From positions 62,001-126,000 of the forward strand of contig DUOH01000050.1 of assembly GCA_012838955.1 (NCBI GenBank): a DNA stretch of 64,000 nucleotides, in the 5' to 3' direction. Below are positions 52,721 through 62,166 of the stretch, in pieces; the stretch's first letter is position 1, and each line of letters begins with the position of its first letter. The stretch comes from Bacillota bacterium. GTDB taxonomy: Bacteria > Bacillota > UBA4882 > UBA10575. Below the pieces are notes generated by a model that saw nothing but the letters and a program-made list of their open reading frames with translations, had not been told where the DNA came from and made no database searches. Made by a program: the position numbers and the translations under genes.

Positions 52721-53827
52721 CTATATGGCCTCTCCTGCGGTCTCCGTGACCAGATCCGACCATTTACCGCACCGATCATCCAGGTAGGCCAGTACTTGGC
52801 CTCCTCTCTTCAAGACCACCAGTTCGCAATGGTTACTGCATCCGTCACAGGTTTGACCTACTGTGGTTATGTCTTCCGTGCACAACTGCCACCCCCGGAA
52901 GTTGCTGGACTTCTTCGTAGTCAGGTATTGGTTACGGGCTAGAAGCGCCGCGCCTACGGCTCCCATCACTCCAAAATATTCCGGTGTGACCAAGGAATAA
53001 CCTAGCACCTTTTCAAAGGCTCTTTTAATCCCCGGATTGGCGGCGACTCCACCTTGGAAAACTACGGTCGGCTTGATCTCCTTTCCTTTACCCACATTGC
53101 TCAAGAAATTTCGGACCAAGGCCTCACAAAGTCCGGCCGCTATATCACTCAACGGATGTCCCATCTGTTGTTTATGGATCATATCCGATTCGGCGAATAC
53201 CGCGCACCGGCCGGCGATGGTCACGGGATTCTTGGCTGTTAATGCCAGATTGCCGAATTCCTCGATTTCCATTCCCAACCTGGCGGCTTGTTGATCCAGA
53301 AAAGAACCGGTGCCTGCCGCGCACACCGTATTCATGGCAAAATCCACCACTATACCGTCTCTGACGATGATGAGCTTCGAATCCTGCCCGCCGATTTCAA
53401 TGATGGTCTGCGCATCGGGTTGATAATGCAAAGCAGCTACTGCGTGTGTGGTAATTTCATTCTTCACCAGATCCGCGCCTACCATCAAACCGATTAAACG
53501 CCGGGCGCTGCCGGTAGTAGCCACCCCGGCAATTCTTATTTCTTCTGATGAGCGACTAAAACCGTATCCTTCCGTTGTTTTCTGCTCTTCTAGGCTTTCT
53601 GTAGTCTGCCCCCGGTCATCTTCGCTTTGGAGTGGAGTGGCAGACGCTTTGGGTAAAGAAGATGACCCCATTGTTTCCCGTAACCGCTTTAGCCCCAGTT
53701 GCACAGTGGAGATAGGGCGGCCACCGGTTCGCAAATACACGGTCTGCACAACCTGTCCTTCCAGATCCAGCAAGGCCAGGTTGGTACTGACTGAACCGAC
53801 ATCAATTCCGATAAACATCTCTTTCAT
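52721..53827 (-). CDS. 2-Hydroxyacyl-CoA dehydratase activase-type ATPase (BadF/HgdC family)
   Basis: Iron-sulfur ATPase that injects a low-potential electron into radical dehydratases or reductases. 368 residues from the ATG at 53827 (GGAGG 7 nt upstream). ASKHA motifs MFIGIDVGSVSTNLALLD and EIGGQDSKLI. The [4Fe-4S]-bridging Cys are in MNTVCAAGTGSFLDQQA and AGRCAVFAESDMIHK. Unusual features are a polar insertion after LKRLRETMG (~45 residues, Ser/Glu/Thr-rich) and a C-terminal CDGCSNHCELVVLKRGG cysteine motif typical of the larger activase-related proteins. Downstream partner of the two genes at 53841-55965. Confidence 0.88.
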   Translation of the reverse strand: MKEMFIGIDVGSVSTNLALLDLEGQVVQTVYLRTGGRPISTVQLGLKRLRETMGSSSLPKASATPLQSEDDRGQTTESLEEQKTTEGYGFSRSSEEIRIAGVATTGSARRLIGLMVGADLVKNEITTHAVAALHYQPDAQTIIEIGGQDSKLIIVRDGIVVDFAMNTVCAAGTGSFLDQQAARLGMEIEEFGNLALTAKNPVTIAGRCAVFAESDMIHKQQMGHPLSDIAAGLCEALVRNFLSNVGKGKEIKPTVVFQGGVAANPGIKRAFEKVLGYSLVTPEYFGVMGAVGAALLARNQYLTTKKSSNFRGWQLCTEDITTVGQTCDGCSNHCELVVLKRGGQVLAYLDDRCGKWSDLVTETAGEAI

Positions 53828-53840
53828 TATGAATCCTCCG

Positions 53841-54971
53841 TCAACTTCGCGCGCGGGAGCCAAGTCCTGAACTTGTACGGGCTTTCCTGTTTTGAATTAG
53901 ATCCACAAAGGCTTCAATCCGGGTCAGCGCTCCAGCCTCCGCGGTATGCTCATCCATGAGTAATGATAAGACCGGAATCTGCCGCTCCTTACTGACCTGT
54001 CCGATGATGCTCATGGCCGCCACCTCGGGCATACACCCTAACGGCGCCAATTGTACCACCCCATCATAGTGCCGACGGGCCGCCCGTACCGTATAGGCCA
54101 CAGTCTCCAAACCGTGTCCCCCAATGAACCTGGATAAATACGGTTTGGCCTCCTCACGCAGGCTTTTTTGCCAATCTATCCGCAAAAAATTGAGTATAAT
54201 CTGTTGCCATATCCATTCCGATATGTAAATCGTCCTGGTGACTTCGATCCCCATCAACGACAGTCTCCGCTCCACTTGGAAGTTTACTGCCGGCTCCAAT
54301 ACGGTATAGATCTCCCCCACCACCATGACGCGGAAAACATCGGCCCTGGGTTCTTGGGGAAAAGAGGCGAAGACCTCTTCCGCCTCGGCCAGTATCGCTT
54401 TGAGGCGCCCCGTCTTCCCTGTTTGATCAATTGCGATCAAGAACTCATCCCGTTTTCGCCAAAGCTCTTTCCGCCACTCCACCGATAAATGAGGAGCAAG
54501 CGAAAGCGTCATTTTGTCCAAAACATCCGTAACTTTAGCCTTACACCAGCAAATCCGTATCGCCCGCGGAAGATTTCGCCAAAACTTTCCTCCCAAAAAT
54601 CTGGTGAAGTTCTGGATCACCTCGGTAAAATGCTTCTTCGGCGGTTCGATCACAATAAAGGGGAGATCATACCCCAAACTGCGCAGGATCTCTTTTTGCA
54701 CTTCACCATAGAGGCCGAAACGGCACGGTCCGATCCCCCCGGCCATAAAAATCAGGTCCGGATCTTGCGTCTCCAAGGTCTGCAAGTAATTCCCCAAGTT
54801 AACCTTTAAGGGCAGACAAGCAAATTCCGGAGTATACCGGCTGCCCAAAGATAAAGTTTCTTGAGTAATCGGCGGAGGCAGCAATGGCTCAAAACCCAAC
54901 TCCTCAAGAAAAGAGCGGAGAAAGATATTACTCGTTCCCATCCGGGCGATGGTCACTTTATACCGCGGCAT
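53841..54971 (-). CDS. 2-Hydroxyacyl-CoA dehydratase-like subunit (activase-associated)
   Basis: 376 residues from the ATG at 54971 (GGAGGAAG upstream), starting inside the end of the next upstream gene. IARMGTSNIFLRSFLEELGFEPLLPPPITQETLSLGSRYTPEFACLPLKVNLGNYL, shortened here, matches the C-terminal dehydratase-like half of the large CoA-enzyme activases: Cys in PEFACLPLK and in GPCRFGLYG, and PLGCMPEVAAMSIIGQ and LLMDEHTAEAGALTRIEAFVDL near the end. This is a homolog of HgdB-like Fe-S subunits. The substrate is not known; no classical HgdA/HgdB or CoA-transferase gene is nearby. Confidence 0.82.
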   Translation of the reverse strand: MPRYKVTIARMGTSNIFLRSFLEELGFEPLLPPPITQETLSLGSRYTPEFACLPLKVNLGNYLQTLETQDPDLIFMAGGIGPCRFGLYGEVQKEILRSLGYDLPFIVIEPPKKHFTEVIQNFTRFLGGKFWRNLPRAIRICWCKAKVTDVLDKMTLSLAPHLSVEWRKELWRKRDEFLIAIDQTGKTGRLKAILAEAEEVFASFPQEPRADVFRVMVVGEIYTVLEPAVNFQVERRLSLMGIEVTRTIYISEWIWQQIILNFLRIDWQKSLREEAKPYLSRFIGGHGLETVAYTVRAARRHYDGVVQLAPLGCMPEVAAMSIIGQVSKERQIPVLSLLMDEHTAEAGALTRIEAFVDLIQNRKARTSSGLGSRARS

Positions 54972-55965
54972 ACTGCTTCCTCCATTCCAGTAGATCCAGG
55001 AAAGCTTCCACCCTGGTCTGCAAACCGGCATCGCCGGTGTGCTCATCTACGGTTAGCTTGAGCAAAGGAGGAGCGTCCTCCACTTTCCCCAAGTATTTTT
55101 CGAGCAACTCACCGATCAAGGCGTCGGGTCCGCAGAGGCAGGCCGAATGGAAGATAACCCCGTCAATCTGCCGCCTACTAACATAATAATAGGCGGCAGA
55201 GAGCATCTGTTGCCCCAAGGTCCAGAAGACCCGTTTTTCTTGGGTGGGCCAGAGCTTGTCCTCTTCGGCAGCAGGAACCATTTCTTTAGTGAACACCCTG
55301 GCCCCAGCCTTTGTTAAAGTTTGCAACAACCCCTGTCCCGCCAAGTTGTCATAGACCATATACGGATGGCCCAAAACCAGGATCCTGGGGCCCTTCTCCT
55401 GTTGGCTCCCGGCCTTAAACATTCGGGCAGGATCCTCACCCGACGCCAGACGGACGTCTAATTCTTTGAAGGCTTGCGGTAGCAGATATCCCTGTCGGCA
55501 AAGGGCGACAAAGGCCGCCTGCTTGTTTTCTCCTTCTTTTAACGCATAAAGCAGGGTTTTCTTTTTAACTCCCGGCGCCAGCTGACGTAGAGGAGCCAGC
55601 CAATACTCTTCGACAATACTGTTTGCCTCATCCAACTCGTGGTGGAACTCTAAAGTCCCCTGAAATTGCAGGCGCGTCAGATCCGGCAGACTAATCAGTT
55701 TGGGGCAAAAATGGCTCCTCCGTCCCCATCTGCCAAAACCAGGCGAGAAGATGAGATCAACTTTATCCGCTAAATAATGCGCGTGCCCGAAATGGAGTTT
55801 CACCGGCAAACAGATCTCATCCGCAGTCAGAGTGGCGCCGTTCTCCATGATTCCCTTGGTGGTTTCCGGGGAAACCAGGTAGGTAAGGCCTAAGGCTTGA
55901 AAAACGCCGGACCAAAAAGGAAAAAAATAATAATAAAATAGGGAGCGGGGAATACCAATAACCAT
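54958..55965 (-). CDS. Acyl-CoA dehydratase activase-related protein (DUF2229-like)
   Basis: 335 residues. Starts VIGIPRSLFYYYFFPFWSGVFQALG, then ADEICLPVKLHFGHAHYL (conserved Cys), GRWGRRSHFCPKLISLPD (Cys), ILVLGHPYMVYDNLAGQGL, FHSACLCGPDALIGELL and LTVDEHTGDAGLQTRVEAFLDLLEW. This is the other half of the activase-associated dehydratase-like module; paired with the 53841 gene it resembles one large fused protein of other anaerobes. Overlaps the next gene by 14 nt, so the three genes form an operon. Confidence 0.8.
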   Translation of the reverse strand: MVIGIPRSLFYYYFFPFWSGVFQALGLTYLVSPETTKGIMENGATLTADEICLPVKLHFGHAHYLADKVDLIFSPGFGRWGRRSHFCPKLISLPDLTRLQFQGTLEFHHELDEANSIVEEYWLAPLRQLAPGVKKKTLLYALKEGENKQAAFVALCRQGYLLPQAFKELDVRLASGEDPARMFKAGSQQEKGPRILVLGHPYMVYDNLAGQGLLQTLTKAGARVFTKEMVPAAEEDKLWPTQEKRVFWTLGQQMLSAAYYYVSRRQIDGVIFHSACLCGPDALIGELLEKYLGKVEDAPPLLKLTVDEHTGDAGLQTRVEAFLDLLEWRKQYAAV

Positions 55966-56049
55966 GCTTACACCATGTCCTTTTCGCTCTGTTTTTTATC
56001 CCAACTAAGAGTAGTGTTATCACCCGTATACACGGAACATTACATCTAT

Positions 56050-56155
56050 CCTTACATACGTATGCATGTGCATACGCATGCTAGGTAAACTATTCTTAGC
56101 CAAACACCAGATTGGTAACCTCACACATGCCTACGTATGCGCATGCATGCTTATA
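56050..56155. repeat. Palindromic alternating purine-pyrimidine tracts
   Basis: CGTATGCA-TG-TGCATACG (56059-56076), CATACGTATG (56055-56064), and TACGTATGCGCATGCATGC (56132-56150). The two tracts are also partly inverted copies. Lies in the 296-nt gap 55966-56261, which holds no recognisable gene. Confidence 0.6.
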
Positions 56156-56261
56156 CAACTTGACATAACAAGCGGATTCCGGGAAATCCTGTTCCTGTTT
56201 GCCGCTATTCCAGGCAACCAAATGTTAGCACCAGTAACCCGGATCAGAAGAACCGGCGACC

Positions 56262-57299
56262 TTATGAACAAGAAAACTTATAAATCGTAGTCTGCCGGTA
56301 GACCTCTCCCGGGTTTAGCGTAGTAGATGGGAACTCCGGACGATTGGGGGAATCAGGAAAATGCTGGGTTTCTAAGCAGAATCCGCTGTGTTTCTCATAT
56401 TTTCTCCCGCTCTTACCGGTAAGAGTTCCATCCAGAAAATTCCCAGTATAAAACTGCATCCCCGGCTCGGTGGTGAAGACTTCCAACACTCTTCCGCTCT
56501 TCGCCTCGCGTACCCTGGCCGCTAACCCCAATTCCGCCGGTGGATGGTCCAACACATAATTATGGTCATATCCGATTCCCACCTTTTCCAGGTCGGCGCC
56601 GATCCGTTTATACTTGGTAAAGTCAAAAGCGCTGCCTTCTATCGGGACCAATCTCCCGGTGGGAATCAATCCCTCATCAACCTCTGTGTAATGACTGGCG
56701 TTAATCATGATCTCGTGATTCAAAATATCACCGCAGCCCTCTCCTTGCAGATTAAAGTAACTGTGCTGGGTTAAGTTGACAACTGTCGGCCGGTCGGTGG
56801 TGGCTGTATAGTCAATCACCAACGCGTTCTCATTAGTCAAGAGATAAGTAACGGTAGTGGTCAAATTCCCCGGATAGCCTTCTTCTCCGTCTTTGGCCAG
56901 GTAGGTCAGTTCTACCCCGACGCCTTCCGCCTTCCGCACCTCCTTGGTCCGCCAAAGCACCTTATGAAAACCGACAACCCCCCCGTGCAGATGGTGGGCG
57001 CCGTCATTTACGGCCAAGCGGTACTCTTCTCCGTTCAGCACAAACCGTCCGTTAGCGATCCGATTTCCATACCTGCCGATTAACGCTCCGATGAAAGGAT
57101 GCTCCGCCAAATATTGGTCCAGGGTGTTGAAACCGAGCACCACATCGGCGAGGTTCCCCTCGCGATCCGGCACTAAAATCGAGGTAATGATCCCGCCGTA
57201 ATTGATGACCTTGACAGTCATCCCCAACTGATTAGTCAAGGTGAATAAGGATACGTCTTCTCCATTAACCTTACCGTACGGGGCTTTTGTAATCTGCAA
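56262..57299 (-). CDS. galM: Galactose mutarotase (aldose 1-epimerase)
   Basis: Interconverts alpha and beta anomers of galactose/glucose. 345 residues from the TTG at 57299, where AAAGGAGG lies 7 nt upstream and the protein aligns as MQITKAPYGKVNGEDVSLFTLTN. Catalytic His motif NDGAHHLHGGVVGFHKVLW and LTQHSYFNLQG; catalytic Glu near the C-terminus in FCLETQHFPDSPN; GIGYDHNYVLD sugar-binding Asp. The in-frame open region upstream to 57449 has no ribosome site. No other Leloir gene is adjacent. Confidence 0.95.
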   Translation of the reverse strand: MQITKAPYGKVNGEDVSLFTLTNQLGMTVKVINYGGIITSILVPDREGNLADVVLGFNTLDQYLAEHPFIGALIGRYGNRIANGRFVLNGEEYRLAVNDGAHHLHGGVVGFHKVLWRTKEVRKAEGVGVELTYLAKDGEEGYPGNLTTTVTYLLTNENALVIDYTATTDRPTVVNLTQHSYFNLQGEGCGDILNHEIMINASHYTEVDEGLIPTGRLVPIEGSAFDFTKYKRIGADLEKVGIGYDHNYVLDHPPAELGLAARVREAKSGRVLEVFTTEPGMQFYTGNFLDGTLTGKSGRKYEKHSGFCLETQHFPDSPNRPEFPSTTLNPGEVYRQTTIYKFSCS

Positions 57300-57453
57300 T
57301 CTTATTCCTCCTTTGTCCAACCGGATAGTGACCACAGTCATCTCCATTACTACCATTTTACTGAGATAAATCGGTAAAATCAAGGAATTAAAAACCTTCA
57401 AAAAGCAGTTCTCCACGGAAGAACCGAAGAGTATCCGTAGTAGAGCCACAGTC

Positions 57454-58569
57454 TTACTTCAGATGCTCCGGGTTTAAAGCCTCAAGTTCCGGCCGGACAA
57501 AAAGCCCGTCTTTCCGGATGAGTGTCTCATCAAAGTAGATCTCTCCCCCTCCGTATTCCGGGCGCTGGATACAGACGAGATCCCAGTGAATGGCGGATTT
57601 ATTCCCGTTATCACACTCATCATAGCAGGAACCCGGGGTGAAATGAAAACTTCCGGCGATCTTCTCATCAAACAAAGTATCCTTCATCGACGTCAGGATA
57701 TACGGGTTTAGCCCCAAGGCGAATTCCCCCACGTAGCGTGCGCCCTCGTCGGTACTTAAGACCTCTTCTATGCGTTTGGTGTCATTGGCCGTGGCCGTCA
57801 CGATTTTTCCGTCTTTAAACTCCAGCACAATCGATTCATAAGTGAATCCTTCATGTACAGACGGGGTATTAAAAGAGATTCGGCCATTTACGGACTCCTT
57901 CACTGGGGCAGTAAAGATCTCTCCGTCCGGGATATTCATATGCCCGTCACATTTAATAGCCGACATCCCTTTGATGGAAAAAGACAGGTCGGTACCGGGC
58001 CCGGTGATCCGTACCCGGTCAGTTCGCTCCATCAATTCCCGCAGAGGCTCCATGGCCTTGGACATTTTAGAATAGTCTAGGTTACAGACGTTAAAATAAA
58101 AATCCTCAAACCCTTCAATACTCATATTGGCCAGTTGGGCCAGGGAAGGATTGGGGTACCGCAAGACGCACCACTTGGTATGTGGAACTCTCTCTTCCAT
58201 ATGTACAGGTTTGGTGTAGTGGGCATTATAGATCTTCAACTGCTCTCCGGGTAAGTCCGCCCACTCATTGACATTATCCCCGGCCCTAACTCCGATATAA
58301 GCCTGCATCTCGCTCATCCTGGCCTGGTCCCACCCGGCCATAGCCTGTAGCTGTTCGACTGTTGCCCCTTTCAAAATCTCCCGTAGCAAAGTATGGTTCA
58401 GCAAGTTCAGGAAGGGAACGCCACCCGCTTGATACACCTGCTTGATCAGTTCTGCCGCCAGCGGACCGGCTTCGCCAAAGACTTCGATGAGCACCTTCTC
58501 TCCAGGTTGGACATTGGTAGAATAATTAATGAGTGTATTGGCCAGTTTTTCAATGCGTGGATCCTTCAC
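57454..58569 (-). CDS. M29-family aminopeptidase
   Basis: Metal-dependent aminopeptidase of the AmpS/PepS type that trims N-terminal residues from peptides in the cytoplasm. 371 residues: LANTLINYSTNVQPGEKVLIE at the start, GTDLSFSIKG, IPDGEIFTAPVKESVNG (metal Glu), GRISFNTPSV, and the cluster GSFHFTPG...AIHWDLV, which carries His, His and Asp ligands, with GGGEIYFDETLIRKDG at the end. Same strand as galM and spaced 155 nt from its start. Confidence 0.92.
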   Translation of the reverse strand: MKDPRIEKLANTLINYSTNVQPGEKVLIEVFGEAGPLAAELIKQVYQAGGVPFLNLLNHTLLREILKGATVEQLQAMAGWDQARMSEMQAYIGVRAGDNVNEWADLPGEQLKIYNAHYTKPVHMEERVPHTKWCVLRYPNPSLAQLANMSIEGFEDFYFNVCNLDYSKMSKAMEPLRELMERTDRVRITGPGTDLSFSIKGMSAIKCDGHMNIPDGEIFTAPVKESVNGRISFNTPSVHEGFTYESIVLEFKDGKIVTATANDTKRIEEVLSTDEGARYVGEFALGLNPYILTSMKDTLFDEKIAGSFHFTPGSCYDECDNGNKSAIHWDLVCIQRPEYGGGEIYFDETLIRKDGLFVRPELEALNPEHLK

Positions 58570-58749
58570 TGTCTCATCTCCTCCTCCATTTTATTCTTGC
58601 TTTAAAATATTTTCCCTTTCTCCAGATCAGAAATAACGACTCCTGAAGATCGGGCAAGAGTAAAAGCAACCTTCGAAAATTACTCCAGTAAAATTACTTT
58701 GGCGGAATCACTAAAGTAATAGTAATGCAGCCACCACCATAAACAAAAC

Positions 58750-58780
58750 CGCCTTCAAGATAAGTCCATTCCTGAAGGCG
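58750..58780 (-). terminator. Probable terminator downstream of htpG
   Basis: CGCCTTCA / TGAAGGCG with a 15-nt loop, followed by GTTTTGTTT on the minus strand; ~130 nt after the htpG stop. Confidence 0.6.
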
Positions 58781-58849
58781 ACTTTTCGCGCGTATTTACG
58801 AAGAAAACTCCTCTTATAATACGCTTTTCTCCTGCACGTGCCTACGGGT

Positions 58850-58900
58850 ATACACGCCTCATGCCTCGTCGCTCGTTGTTCGTCACGCGCCTGCGTACGC
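58850..58900. repeat. Short GC-rich intergenic repeat (copy 2)
   Basis: Contains CTCGTCGCTCGTT (58865-58877), identical to 25216-25228, followed by TTCGTCACGCG. Confidence 0.55.
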
Positions 58901-58907
58901 CCGTGAG

Positions 58908-60788
58908 TCACGCCATTAATTTGCAGATATCATTGGTGAATTCCACCGGGTCCTTAATGGGCAGGCCCTCAATGAGCAAGGCCTGGTTGTAGAGTAAATT
59001 CGTAAACAACGCCAGTTTCTCCTCATCATTCTCCTTAGCGCTCAACAAGGCTCTAAAGACTTCATGGTCGGCGTTGAGCTCCAGTATTTTTTCGGCCTTT
59101 AGATTAGGATTGTTCGGCATCGCGCTTAAGACCTTCTCCATCTCAATGGAGATCTCCCCTTCAGTGGTTAAACAGACCGGATGGGATTTCAAACGTTTGG
59201 AGATCCTGACCTCTTTTACCTTATCCTGTAGGATCTCTTTCATCTTCTCCAACAACTCTTGGTGGACTTTTTCATCCTGATCTTTCTCTTCCTGCTTATC
59301 CTGGTCTTCAATCCCAAGGTCGTTACCGGAAACGGATTTGAACTCCTTCTCCTGATAAGTATGGAGGACCTTCAGAGCAAACTCATCAATATCATCCGTC
59401 AAGTACAGGATCTCGTAGCCTTTTTCCGCCACCAACTCGGTTTGGGGTAATTTTTCTATCCGTTCAAGGGAATCACCGGCTGCATAATAAATATATTTTT
59501 GCTCCGTCGGCATTCTGGAGACATACTCCGCCAAAGTAACCAGCTTCTTGTCTTTGGACGAATAGAAGAGCAGTAGATCCTGTAGCATTTCTTTGTTGGC
59601 GCCGAAGTCATTATAGACCCCGAATTTCAGTTGGCGCCCGAACGACTGATAAAACCGTTCGTACTTTTCCCGGTCATTCTTCAAAAGAGCCAATAACTCT
59701 GTCTTAATCTTGTTCTTGATATTCTTGGCAATCAATCGCAACTGCCGGTCGTGCTGTAGAATCTCTCTGGAAATATTGAGGGACAGATCCTCCGAATCCA
59801 CCAAACCCTTGACGAAACTGAAGTAATCCGGAAGCAGATCCGGACATTTATTCATGATCAAAACGCCCTTGGAGTATAGCTCCAAGCCTTTTTCGTATTC
59901 TTTGGTATAGTAGTCAAAAGGTATTTTTTCAGGAATATATAAGATCGCCGTATAACTAACCATCCCGTCGGCCTTGATGTGGATGTGCTTTACCGGCTGG
60001 TCGTAGCCATAGTGCTTTTCCATATAAAAGTTGTGGTAATCTTCGGCTGTGAGTTCGTTCTTGTTTTTCCGCCAGATCGGAACCATGCTGTTGATGATCT
60101 GTTCTTCAACAACCTGTTCGTACTCGTTCTCCTTCCCATCTTTTGGTTTAGTGACGGTAAGATCCATCTTAATCGGGTAACGAATAAAATCGGAATATTT
60201 CTTAATCAGATTCTTCAACCGGAATTCATCTAGGAATTCATCATAATTCTCTTCTTCAGAGTTCTCCCGGAGTTTCAAGATAATCTCCGTACCCGTCGTC
60301 TCCTTGCCGCACGGCTCGATGATGTACCCGTCTACTCCTTGGGATTCCCATTTGTAAGCTTGGTCACTACCAAAGGCCCTGCTGATTACGGTCACCGTGT
60401 CAGCCACCATAAAAGCGGAATAAAAACCCACCCCAAACTGGCCGATAATGTCATATCCGTCTTTGAGCTCATGGTCTTTCTTAAAATTAAACGAACCGCT
60501 TCTGGCGATAATCCCCAGATTATCCTCGATTTCTTCTTTGGTCATCCCGATCCCGGTGTCAATAACCCGTAATATCCTCTGCTCCCGTTCTGGAATGATC
60601 TTTATATAATAGTCCTCCTTATTAAACTCGATGTTTTCATCGGTCAACGCCTTATAGTATAACTTGTCAATAGCGTCACTGGCATTGGAGATCAACTCTC
60701 TTAAAAAAATTTCTTTGTGGGTATAGATGGAGTTAATCATCAACTCCAACAGGCGTTTGGATTCAGCTTTAAATTGCTTTTTCGCCAT
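58908..60788 (-). CDS. htpG: Molecular chaperone HtpG (Hsp90)
   Basis: 626 residues from the ATG at 60788 (AAGGAGAG upstream). N-terminal GHKL ATPase: [45 protein letters not shown]-type [21 protein letters not shown] and GTEIILKL. Middle domain with [23 protein letters not shown] and [15 protein letters not shown] (catalytic Arg). The charged linker and C-terminal dimerisation domain look complete. A CIRCE operator at 60873-60899 shows HrcA heat-shock control. Confidence 0.97.
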   Translation of the reverse strand: MAKKQFKAESKRLLELMINSIYTHKEIFLRELISNASDAIDKLYYKALTDENIEFNKEDYYIKIIPEREQRILRVIDTGIGMTKEEIEDNLGIIARSGSFNFKKDHELKDGYDIIGQFGVGFYSAFMVADTVTVISRAFGSDQAYKWESQGVDGYIIEPCGKETTGTEIILKLRENSEEENYDEFLDEFRLKNLIKKYSDFIRYPIKMDLTVTKPKDGKENEYEQVVEEQIINSMVPIWRKNKNELTAEDYHNFYMEKHYGYDQPVKHIHIKADGMVSYTAILYIPEKIPFDYYTKEYEKGLELYSKGVLIMNKCPDLLPDYFSFVKGLVDSEDLSLNISREILQHDRQLRLIAKNIKNKIKTELLALLKNDREKYERFYQSFGRQLKFGVYNDFGANKEMLQDLLLFYSSKDKKLVTLAEYVSRMPTEQKYIYYAAGDSLERIEKLPQTELVAEKGYEILYLTDDIDEFALKVLHTYQEKEFKSVSGNDLGIEDQDKQEEKDQDEKVHQELLEKMKEILQDKVKEVRISKRLKSHPVCLTTEGEISIEMEKVLSAMPNNPNLKAEKILELNADHEVFRALLSAKENDEEKLALFTNLLYNQALLIEGLPIKDPVEFTNDICKLMA

Positions 60789-60872
60789 ATCAGTCTCTCC
60801 TTCCCTAAGTAAAACTACACATAAGATCAAGTGCGAGAGTTCCTACTCCATAGGGTGTAGGTAAAACACTTA

Positions 60873-60899
60873 TTAGCACTCATGACACGCGAGTGCTAA
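60873..60899 (-). promoter_or_regulatory. CIRCE operator (HrcA binding site) of htpG
   Basis: TTAGCACTC-N9-GAGTGCTAA, a perfect CIRCE inverted repeat, located a few nt after the predicted transcription start of htpG. Confidence 0.96.
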
Positions 60900-60909
60900 C
60901 CTAATCTTT

Positions 60910-60938
60910 TATATACTACATCTTGTCCTATCTGTCAA
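60910..60938 (-). promoter_or_regulatory. SigA-type promoter of htpG
   Basis: TTGACA (60938-60933), 17-nt spacer, TATATA (60915-60910). Start near 60903, directly before CIRCE. Confidence 0.85.
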
Positions 60939-60999
60939 TAAGACCACAGCGTCTAACGGCCTCAAAAGCCTACCGGTTTTTTAATAAGGAAAAAAGCGC

Positions 61000-61944
61000 C
61001 TAACCGTAGAGTTTGATTGTTTCATAAATAATGCTCCAGAATCCGTCGGAGTCAAGATCCGTCACCACCTCGGCATTGGCTGATTTATTGAGTGTTCCAT
61101 AATAATCACAGTACGTGCGGCCGTATGATTGGGCGCTCTTTAGCTCGATCTCCACATACATCGGCTTCGTCGTAAAGATAGACGGATTAATCAAATAAAC
61201 AATGGCGGCCGGATCGTATAAAGGGGAAACCTCCTCACAAAAAAAGCGGTGATTCGCCCTATTATAAAAGGTCATCAGTTTGGAAAAGAGCAGCGCCGCC
61301 CGGTTATTTATAGAGCCGATCTTCTCCATCACCTCTTTTGTGACCAGCACGCGCTCGGTGATACTCAGTCCAATCATCACAATCGGTCTGCCACAGGTAA
61401 AAACGATGTGCGCCGCCTCCGGGTCGGCATAGATATTAAATTCTGCGGCCGGAGTGATATTCCCGAAGCCATATGAACCACCAATCAAGACAATGCGCTT
61501 AATCTTCGGTATAATGCGCGGTTCCAGCCTGATCGCCATGGCCAGGTTAGTCAAGGGCCCCAAAGCGACAAAAGTGATCTCTTCCTCCGCACTGAGCAAG
61601 ATATCAATAATCAGGTTCACTGCATGTTTGTTGCTCAGTTTTATGGTGGGCTCCCCAAATTCCAGATTGGCGAGGTCGTTTTCTCCATGAATCCCCTTGA
61701 TCACCACCTGCTCCCGGACTAGTGGCCGAACCATCCCCGCCGCAATCGTAAGCTGATCAAGCCCCAGATAGGAACAGACAGCAAGGGCGTTTCGCGCCGT
61801 TTTGGGCAGAATGTCGTTCCCCGCCACAACCGTAAGGGCTTTCAGGTTCAAGCAGGCTTGTTTGGCGGCAAGCATAATCGCTACCGCATCATCACAACCG
61901 GGATCGGTGTCAAGAATAATGGATGTACTTCTTGTGGTTTCCAT
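61000..61944 (-). CDS. Nucleoside hydrolase
   Basis: Cleaves ribonucleosides to base and ribose. 314 residues from the ATG at 61944 (AGGGG upstream). The family signature is SIILDTDPGCDDAVAIMLA with the Ca2+-binding Asp cluster; other pieces are LTVVAGND, GIHGENDLANL, FVALGPLTNLAMAI, LIGGSYGFGNITPAAEFNIYADPEAA and the second metal Asp in LYDPAAIVYL. Pyrimidine or purine preference cannot be read. The neighbouring BMP-type protein (62167) suggests uptake and breakdown of nucleosides. Confidence 0.93.
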   Translation of the reverse strand: METTRSTSIILDTDPGCDDAVAIMLAAKQACLNLKALTVVAGNDILPKTARNALAVCSYLGLDQLTIAAGMVRPLVREQVVIKGIHGENDLANLEFGEPTIKLSNKHAVNLIIDILLSAEEEITFVALGPLTNLAMAIRLEPRIIPKIKRIVLIGGSYGFGNITPAAEFNIYADPEAAHIVFTCGRPIVMIGLSITERVLVTKEVMEKIGSINNRAALLFSKLMTFYNRANHRFFCEEVSPLYDPAAIVYLINPSIFTTKPMYVEIELKSAQSYGRTYCDYYGTLNKSANAEVVTDLDSDGFWSIIYETIKLYG

Positions 61945-62113
61945 TCTTCCCCTTCTTTCCACTACTATCTTATAGCGTAATTGTCATCATCGACTTTGCA
62001 TAACTATTCATCGCGAGCAGCCTCTTCGAACTTTTTTGCTTATTCCAGAAAATCTTAAAGTTAAAAGACCATTGTAAAGTGTACACAGTTTAAAAACCAC
62101 TCTAAAAATCAAA

Positions 62114-62142
62114 AGAAGAGAACACAGTATCAGTCCTCTTCT
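62114..62142 (-). terminator. Terminator of the BMP-family gene
   Basis: AGAAGAG / CTCTTCT with 15-nt loop, followed by TTTGATTTTT on the minus strand; about 25 nt after the stop. Confidence 0.75.
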
Positions 62143-62166
62143 GCCTCGGCATTTATTTAATCCTGC

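Larger units (their letters stand above)
58570..58907. other. Intergenic region between M29 peptidase and htpG
   Basis: No convincing gene. Holds the htpG terminator (58742-58780) and a second copy of the short GC-rich repeat (58865-58890). Confidence 0.6.

Noticed and set aside
58711-58911. 66-codon minus-strand frame with a hydrophobic C-terminus
   Set aside because: It runs through the GC-rich repeat and the htpG terminator stem and has no ribosome site at a usable start codon.
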